Translations under genes and position numbers: made by a program | Shown: positions 8,372-12,199 of the stretch, piece after piece | Layout of the letters: each line of letters begins with the position of its first letter | How positions within the stretch are numbered: position 1 is the first letter of the stretch | Assembly (NCBI GenBank): GCA_016880225.1 | Contig: JAEHDT010000246.1 | Coordinates: 1-12,199, forward strand | From: Gemmatimonadota bacterium | GTDB lineage: Bacteria; Gemmatimonadota; Gemmatimonadetes; Gemmatimonadales; GWC2-71-9 | Length of the DNA stretch: 12,199 nt | Direction: 5' to 3' | The notes under the pieces: model-generated | What the model was told of the DNA's origin: nothing | Seen by the model: only the letters and a program-made list of their open reading frames with translations | Database searches by the model: none

Positions 8372-8386
8372 GGGGCTATCTCCCGA
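8372..8386 (-). promoter_or_regulatory. Ribosome binding site deciding the TTG start of MglA
   Basis: Read on the minus strand, the bases before the TTG at 8371 contain GGGAGATAGCCCC, giving a GGGAG Shine-Dalgarno with ordinary spacing. This supports the TTG start, which fits the known N-terminus of MglA proteins. The TAG inside the motif (8378-8376) is the stop of the upstream roadblock gene. Confidence 0.6.
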
Positions 8387-8846
8387 ACAGCGTCTTCAGG
8401 CTGTCGCTCAGGTCGCGCTCGAAGTCCGCAGCCAGCACCTGCTTGGACACGCTGCCTTTCGGGCTCGCGGCCTGGAGCTCGGCCGCGAGCTGCTCGAAGA
8501 ATAACTGCACCAGGCCGAGCGATGAAACGTCGAGGTCGTACACGACGAGTGCCACGAGCCGCCCGCGCCCCGTCGCGAGCCCCGCCAGGAAAATGCCGTG
8601 CCGTTCACCCTGATGATTCAGCGCGGCGAACGGCGCCTGGTTGAGCTGCCGCGCGATCTCTTCGGTCGACGCCATGATCGCGGCGCCGAGCGCGGCCGCC
8701 GACATCACGTCCACCGCCCGCGCGAACCCGCTCTGGGCGAGCACCTGGCCGGCGGACGTCATGACGAGCACCAGCCGGGCGCCCGCTTCCTTCACGAACT
8801 TGACGAGCGGCTCGAGCGTCCAAGCTTCGACGGCGCGCGTCGTCAC
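8376..8846 (-). CDS. mglB: MglB-like roadblock/LC7 protein
   Basis: This 156-residue roadblock/LC7 protein lies directly upstream of the MglA gene. The fold is recognisable from [20 protein letters not shown] (strand-helix start), [20 protein letters not shown] (46-65) and [17 protein letters not shown] (95-111). Length and layout are those of Myxococcus MglB (159 residues), including a C-terminal tail with an acidic/hydrophobic end ([11 protein letters not shown]) like the MglB tail that contacts MglA. In characterised systems MglB dimers act as the GAP for MglA and mark the lagging pole; that activity here is inferred. The start is the GTG at 8846, overlapping the preceding stop as GTGA. 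A more remote roadblock regulator cannot be excluded from sequence alone, so the gene name is tentative. Confidence 0.82.
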   Translation of the reverse strand: MTTRAVEAWTLEPLVKFVKEAGARLVLVMTSAGQVLAQSGFARAVDVMSAAALGAAIMASTEEIARQLNQAPFAALNHQGERHGIFLAGLATGRGRLVALVVYDLDVSSLGLVQLFFEQLAAELQAASPKGSVSKQVLAADFERDLSDSLKTLFGR

Positions 8847-9208
8847 GCGACCGCCTCGGCGCCGCGCAGCAGCTCGAGCCGGACCAGGCCCACGTTCACG
8901 TCCGGCTCGGCGACGGCGACCACCAAGATCCCCGACACCGCGGGCACTACGAGCAGCGCGCCCTGCTCCGCCTGCAGGTGCCAGAACAGGCTCACTCCCA
9001 CGCCGGCCGCCTCCATGGCGCGCCGCAACCGGGTGGTGAGGCTAGCCGCGAGCGCCGCCAGCGCGGGCCCTTTGATCCCTTCCATCAGCTGCTCGGCGAC
9101 GACGATGCCGTCGTCCGCCGAGACGAGCATCGCCCCGCGCACGCCGCGCACGCGGGTGATCAGGTCGAGCGCCCGGCCGTAGCCCCCCCCCGGGGACTCC
9201 GCGGTCAT
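8843..9208 (-). CDS. Small roadblock/LC7-domain protein
   Basis: This is a 121-residue single-domain roadblock/LC7 protein. It shows the usual order: GVRGAMLVSADDGIVVAE (first strands), a helix ALAALAASLTTRLRRAMEAAG, then GALLVVPAVSGILVVAVAEPDVNVGLVRLELL (last strands and helix). There is no MglB-like C-terminal tail, so it is a different class from the next gene. Roadblock proteins form dimers that bind small GTPases as GAPs, GEFs or scaffolds. With three roadblock proteins in a row before MglA, this one could pair with one of the others. The ATG at 9208 overlaps the preceding stop as ATGA and has GAGGAG upstream. A run of nine G residues (minus strand) sits at codons 6-9. Confidence 0.88.
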   Translation of the reverse strand: MTAESPGGGYGRALDLITRVRGVRGAMLVSADDGIVVAEQLMEGIKGPALAALAASLTTRLRRAMEAAGVGVSLFWHLQAEQGALLVVPAVSGILVVAVAEPDVNVGLVRLELLRGAEAVA

Positions 9209-10053
9209 CCCTGCTCCTCGAGCCAGCGGCGCGCCGCCGCCGCGGCGCGCTGCGCGATGATGGCCAGCCGGCCCATCGGGACGGCGCGGTCTCGCACCAC
9301 CAGCAACAGCGCGTCCGCGCTGGGGGACGTGAGATGCACGTGCCCGAGCTTCCCTTCGGCCGCGAGCCCGGACCAGTCTCCCAGGCCGAGCAGCTTGGCG
9401 GTGCGCGCCGCCTCGTGCGAAACGCCCGCGAGGTAGGCGGCCACCGCATCGGTCACGTCCTGGCCCGCGGAATCCTTCAGCGCCCCGCCGAGCACGCGGC
9501 CGGACCCGTCGAGCAGCAGCAGCCCCTCCTCCGCCCCCTCGAGCCCCGCGAACACGCGGGCCTCCTCGAGCGGCTGGGCCGCCGGGGCGAGAGACTCCTG
9601 CACCGTGGCCGGCTCGGCTTCCGCCGCCGGATCCGCCGCCCGTTCCACCTCGGTCGCGCCGCCGCGTGCCAGGGCCAGCGCCTGGGCGACGCCGGGATCG
9701 TCCGGGGCGGCCTGTTGCGCCGCCTCGAGGTGGGCGGCCGCCTGCTGCACGTCGCCGATCTTGAAATAAAGGAAAGCGAGACCCTTCAGCGCCCCCACGT
9801 GGGCGGGCGCGATGCGCAGCGCCATGTCCCACTCGTCGAAGGCGCGCTCGTAGTCGTGCTTGTCCGCCAGGATGCGGGCGTACAGGTCGTGCGCGTCCGC
9901 CAGGTGCGGATGGCGTTCGAGCCCCGTCACGGCGACCCGGTACGCGGCGTCGAGCTGGCCTTTGTGGCGCAGGGCCTCCCCCAGGCGCAGGAACACGAGG
10001 CTGTCCGGATCCTGGGCCAGCTGCGAGGAGAGGGCCTTCACGTCGTCAGCCAT
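9205..10053 (-). CDS. TPR-roadblock fusion protein
   Basis: The 282 residues fall into two parts. Residues 1-130 are about three TPR units (FLRLGEALRHKGQLDAAYRV, ARILADKHDYERAFDEWDMA, FLYFKIGDVQQAAAHLEAA). A Glu/Ala/Pro-rich linker runs over 131-165. Residues 166-282 have the look of a roadblock/LC7 domain: GLLLLDGSGRVLGGA, a helix DAVAAYLAGVSHEAARTAKL, GHVHLTSPSADALLLVV and a closing helix ending in RRWLEEQG. The roadblock call is by pattern and weaker than for the two following genes. The fusion would join a peptide-binding scaffold to a GTPase-binding dimerisation module. The ATG at 10053 overlaps the DUF4388 gene by 8 bases, with GGAG five bases upstream. No membrane segment is seen. Confidence 0.85.
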   Translation of the reverse strand: MADDVKALSSQLAQDPDSLVFLRLGEALRHKGQLDAAYRVAVTGLERHPHLADAHDLYARILADKHDYERAFDEWDMALRIAPAHVGALKGLAFLYFKIGDVQQAAAHLEAAQQAAPDDPGVAQALALARGGATEVERAADPAAEAEPATVQESLAPAAQPLEEARVFAGLEGAEEGLLLLDGSGRVLGGALKDSAGQDVTDAVAAYLAGVSHEAARTAKLLGLGDWSGLAAEGKLGHVHLTSPSADALLLVVRDRAVPMGRLAIIAQRAAAAARRWLEEQG

Positions 10054-11209
10054 GCATCTCCGTTCCGCTGCCGGCGCGCCCCAACGTCTGGGCGGCGGCC
10101 CTGGCGCGGCTTACCTCGTCGAGGTGCGCCAGCTCTACGTCCGAGTGCGACGCCAGCCGCTCCCACTGGTCCCACTGCTCCACCGCCTCGCCGAAGCGGC
10201 CGGTGGCGACGAGCGCGTACCCGAGCACCCGGTTAGCGGCCACCAGCAGGGGATCGAGCCGCAGGGCCCGGCGCAGCTCTTCCACCGCGTCGCCGCCGCG
10301 CCCGGCGGCGAGGGCGATGCGGCCCAGCAGCAGGTGCACGCCGGGATCGTGGGGGTGCACGCCGGCCGCCTGCTCCGCCAGGCCGCGCGCTTCCTCCACC
10401 TCGCGGCCCGCGAGGGCGTCCTCCGCCCGCGCCACGAGCTCGGCCAAATCGGCGGCGAGCGTGGTCCGCTCGCGCTTCGTGGTGCCGGGGTCCGCGAGCA
10501 CGATCACTCCCGCGCTCTCAAGACCGAACAAGGTTTTGGCGACGTCGAAGTCGGAGCGACCGAGCTCGGACGCGATGGTCCGCACGTCGCGCGCCCCGTC
10601 GATGATCGCCAGCATCTCCCACTCGGGCGGCAGCAGGTCGAGCTCGCCCTCGTTGCCCTCCTGGGGCGGCGCCAGCATGGGCACGACGCCGAGATGGGGG
10701 ATGCGGCCCTCGATGCGCGACCACTCGTCGATGCGCCGGGCGCCTTCCATCAGCAGGGCCTCGGTGGGAATCGCCACCATGGCTTCGGTCGGCACGTCGG
10801 TGAGCGCCCCCTCGGTGAACGAGAAATAGCCTTCGCGCCAGCTCATCACCTCGAACACCACCTCCTCGATCTGAAAACGGACCTGGCGTTGCAGCTCGCG
10901 CGGCGTGAGGGCGCCGAGCGACACGAGGATCTCGCCCAGCCGGCGCTTGTCGCCCTGGCGCTGCTGCATGTCGCGCGCGCGCTCCAGATCCGCCTCGGTG
11001 ATCTTGCCCGTCCGCAGGAGCAGCGCGCCGAGGGGATGGGGGTTGGACCGGATCTCCGCGTAGATGATCTTGCCGTCCTCGAAATAGATCGTCCCCGCGT
11101 TGTGGCGCAGCTCGGAGGTGACGCGCAGCACTCCCGTCTTCCGGCTCAGGTCGAGGAGCTGGAAGACGTCGTGGATGCCGAGCTCGCGGAGCGGGCCTTC
11201 GATCGCCAT
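10046..11209 (-). CDS. DUF4388 (PATAN)-TPR protein, short form
   Basis: This 387-residue protein starts with a DUF4388/PATAN domain (about 1-135: GPLRELGIHDVFQLLDLSRKTG, TIYFEDGKIIYAEI, LGEILVSLGALTPRELQRQV). A winged-helix-like segment follows (about 193-238: LPPEWEMLAIIDGARDVRTI), and then roughly three TPR units (about 250-365). It is colinear with the protein at 4210-5826 through the first 240 residues (both have LL(L/M)EGARR(I/V)DEWS), so the two are paralogues by duplication; this one has a much shorter TPR array. The ATG at 11209 follows the TPR gene stop after 3 bases. No clear Shine-Dalgarno is seen, so it may rely on re-initiation. It is cytoplasmic, with no signal or membrane segment. 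Its function is unknown. Confidence 0.91.
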   Translation of the reverse strand: MAIEGPLRELGIHDVFQLLDLSRKTGVLRVTSELRHNAGTIYFEDGKIIYAEIRSNPHPLGALLLRTGKITEADLERARDMQQRQGDKRRLGEILVSLGALTPRELQRQVRFQIEEVVFEVMSWREGYFSFTEGALTDVPTEAMVAIPTEALLMEGARRIDEWSRIEGRIPHLGVVPMLAPPQEGNEGELDLLPPEWEMLAIIDGARDVRTIASELGRSDFDVAKTLFGLESAGVIVLADPGTTKRERTTLAADLAELVARAEDALAGREVEEARGLAEQAAGVHPHDPGVHLLLGRIALAAGRGGDAVEELRRALRLDPLLVAANRVLGYALVATGRFGEAVEQWDQWERLASHSDVELAHLDEVSRARAAAQTLGRAGSGTEMHG

Positions 11210-11212
11210 GGC

Positions 11213-11902
11213 TCAGGCCGCGTCCGAGTCGAAGATGTGCTGCAGGTCGAGCGCCGTGCGGGCGTGGATGCGCGCCCGTTGCGCGAACGGCCCCGCCGGA
11301 TCGATGCGCGTCACCTTCTCCCACGCCTGGACGGCTTCGGCGTAGCGGTGCAGCCGGGCCAGCACCACCCCGAGCTGGAACAGCGCCTCCACCTGCTCGG
11401 GGTCGAACTTGAGCGCGCGCCGGAACGCCTCGAGCGCCTGGTCGTCACGCTTGTCGTCGAGCAGCGCGCGCCCGAGCAGGAGGAGCGCCGGCAGATCGTA
11501 GGGATCCTGCTCCAGCAGCTCGGCGAGGCGCACGACGGCCTGCCGCACACGTCCGGAGCGCCGCAGCAGGTCGGCCAGCGCCAGGGCCGCTTCGTGGAAC
11601 GTGGGCAGCGCGTCCAGCGCCCGCTCGTACGCCTGCTGGGCGTCGCTCCACTCTTCCTTCTCTTCGTGCAGGCGCCCGAGCTCGAGCCACACCTGCACGA
11701 ACCCCGGATCGAGCTCGAGGGCCGCGCGGTAGGCGGCGAACGCGCCGGCCTTGTCGCCGACCCTGACGGCGACGTCGCCCTGCAGCTTGTGGAGATCGGC
11801 GCGGCCGGGGGCGCGCGTTTGCGCCTGCTGCAGCGCGGTGAGCGCTCCCGCGGCGTCGCCCGCGGCGGCGCGGCCCTTGGCCACCGCCACCAGGGCGTCC
11901 AC
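11213..11902 (-). CDS. TPR protein, probably missing its N-terminus
   Basis: From the GTG at 11902 the protein has 229 residues made of about six TPR units (for example [51 protein letters not shown]), ending in QHIFDSDAA. The frame is open 22 codons further, to 11968. The extra residues ([19 protein letters not shown]) read as the second half of another TPR unit, so the real gene almost certainly continued upstream, where the sequence now switches to an ABC ATPase. The GTG start is therefore only the first available one and may not be used. It is a likely scaffold, cotranscribed with the DUF4388 gene 3 bases downstream. Confidence 0.82.
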   Translation of the reverse strand: MDALVAVAKGRAAAGDAAGALTALQQAQTRAPGRADLHKLQGDVAVRVGDKAGAFAAYRAALELDPGFVQVWLELGRLHEEKEEWSDAQQAYERALDALPTFHEAALALADLLRRSGRVRQAVVRLAELLEQDPYDLPALLLLGRALLDDKRDDQALEAFRRALKFDPEQVEALFQLGVVLARLHRYAEAVQAWEKVTRIDPAGPFAQRARIHARTALDLQHIFDSDAA

Positions 11903-11956
11903 GTCGTCCGGCGTGAGCGTCAGCAGCTCCTCCGCCAGGACGCTGGCCTCCTCGGC

Positions 11957-11969
11957 CCGTCCGCCGCAT
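11957..11969. other. Abrupt frame and family switch: probable chimeric join or deletion junction
   Basis: On the minus strand, ABC ATPase sequence ends sensibly at RPEDIVM (ATG at 11969-11967) and then becomes Gly/Arg/Ala nonsense. A different frame becomes TPR sequence from about 11957, already in mid-repeat. The TPR frame has a TGA at 11971-11969, so neither protein can be read across. Both gene ends look truncated at the same place. Confidence 0.7.
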
Positions 11970-12199
11970 CACGATGTCCTCCGGGCGGATGGCGAGGGTC
12001 ACCGCGGTGCCGGGTGCGAGGCCGTCCGTCGCGCACGCCAGCGCAACCCGCCCGAGCCGCACCGTGCCGTCGCCGCCGACGGTGCCGGCCACGAAGTTCA
12101 TCACCCCGATGAAGTCGGCGACGAACGGCGACGCCGGCTCGCGATAGATCTCGAGCGGCGTGCCGATCTGCTCGATCGCGCCGTGGTTCATCACCACGA
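11967..12199 (-). CDS. ABC transporter ATP-binding protein, C-terminal fragment (PotA/CysA/PhnT class)
   Basis: The visible part covers the end of the nucleotide-binding domain and the start of the TOBE domain of an importer ATPase. [20 protein letters not shown] is the segment after the H-loop, [15 protein letters not shown] is the standard linker, and a TOBE strand region ends in [10 protein letters not shown]. The wording around MNHG, IEQIGTP and MNF is closest to what I recall of 2-aminoethylphosphonate or related importers, but the substrate cannot be fixed. Walker A, signature and Walker B motifs would lie beyond the right edge. Members normally continue 60 or more residues after RPE; here the frame turns into low-complexity Gly/Arg sequence, so the gene is cut at about 11,960. 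Nothing ties it functionally to the operon that follows. Confidence 0.75.

Larger units (their letters stand above)
50..11968 (-). other. Translationally coupled 14-gene operon
   Basis: All 14 genes are on the minus strand. The 13 junctions are 17-, 8-, 4- and 1-base overlaps or 3- and 4-base gaps. ATGA or GTGA occurs at seven of them (9205-9208, 8843-8846, 7772-7775, 4210-4213, 3392-3395, 1805-1808, 1389-1392), and TGATG at two (5824-5828, 911-915). No terminator or internal promoter could fit between genes, so one transcript is expected. The true operon start is not visible because of the junction near 11,960. Confidence 0.85.

Noticed and set aside
9860..12112. Very long plus-strand open frame (about 750 codons) opposite the TPR/DUF4388 genes
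   Set aside because: Its product is His/Arg/Leu-rich with no domain. It mirrors clear minus-strand proteins and arises because high-GC third positions remove stops on the other strand.
11445..12197. ABC ATPase read as one 250-residue protein through to 11445
   Set aside because: After RPEDIVM the sequence is Gly/Arg/Ala nonsense that overlaps a clean TPR frame, so only the first 77 or so codons are real ABC sequence.
1..12199. Numerous short CGGCG/GCCGC runs and small inverted repeats
   Set aside because: They are expected from codon use at this GC content, lie inside coding sequence and show no regular spacing, so they are not called terminators, CRISPR or repeats.

Overview
This is a high-GC stretch packed with genes on one strand (minus). 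It most likely comes from an uncultured, environmental, deeply branching Gram-negative lineage. Gemmatimonadota, Myxococcota-like or Rokubacteria-like bacteria would fit the GC, the MglA/roadblock/DUF4388 content and the GTG/TTG starts, but no marker gene settles it. I see no RNA gene, CRISPR array, insertion sequence, clear promoter or terminator, and no gene-free stretch longer than about 5 bases inside the main cluster.

Reading in the direction of transcription (right to left), the right edge (about 11,967-12,199) is the C-terminal part of a PotA/CysA/PhnT-type ABC transporter ATPase. It stops making sense abruptly at about 11,957-11,969, where a different reading frame becomes a tetratricopeptide repeat (TPR) protein already in mid-repeat. 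This looks like a chimeric contig join or a deletion fusion. From there 14 genes run to position 50 without a break: TPR protein; DUF4388 (PATAN)-TPR protein; TPR-roadblock fusion; small roadblock/LC7 protein; MglB-like roadblock protein; MglA-type small GTPase (TTG start); a 649-residue protein with two tandem DnaA-type AAA+ domains and no DnaA DNA-binding domain; a second, longer DUF4388-TPR protein; CheR; CheD; CheB; two CheW-like adaptors; and a coiled-coil TPR protein. A fifteenth gene probably begins at about 104 and runs off the left edge. All 13 junctions between the 14 genes lie between a 17-base overlap and a 4-base gap. Seven are 4-base ATGA/GTGA overlaps and two are 1-base TGATG overlaps, so the cluster should be one translationally coupled operon.

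The likely logic is a polarity or surface-behaviour switch. An MglA GTPase with a roadblock regulator, further roadblock and TPR/DUF4388 partners, and a DnaA-derived double AAA+ ATPase are coupled to the adaptation half of a chemosensory pathway (CheR, CheD, CheB, CheW x2). No CheA kinase, CheY or receptor lies in the window. The DnaA-like double ATPase placed directly after MglA is the most unusual element and the best candidate for an undescribed component. The functional linkage is inferred from operon structure and family knowledge, not demonstrated.
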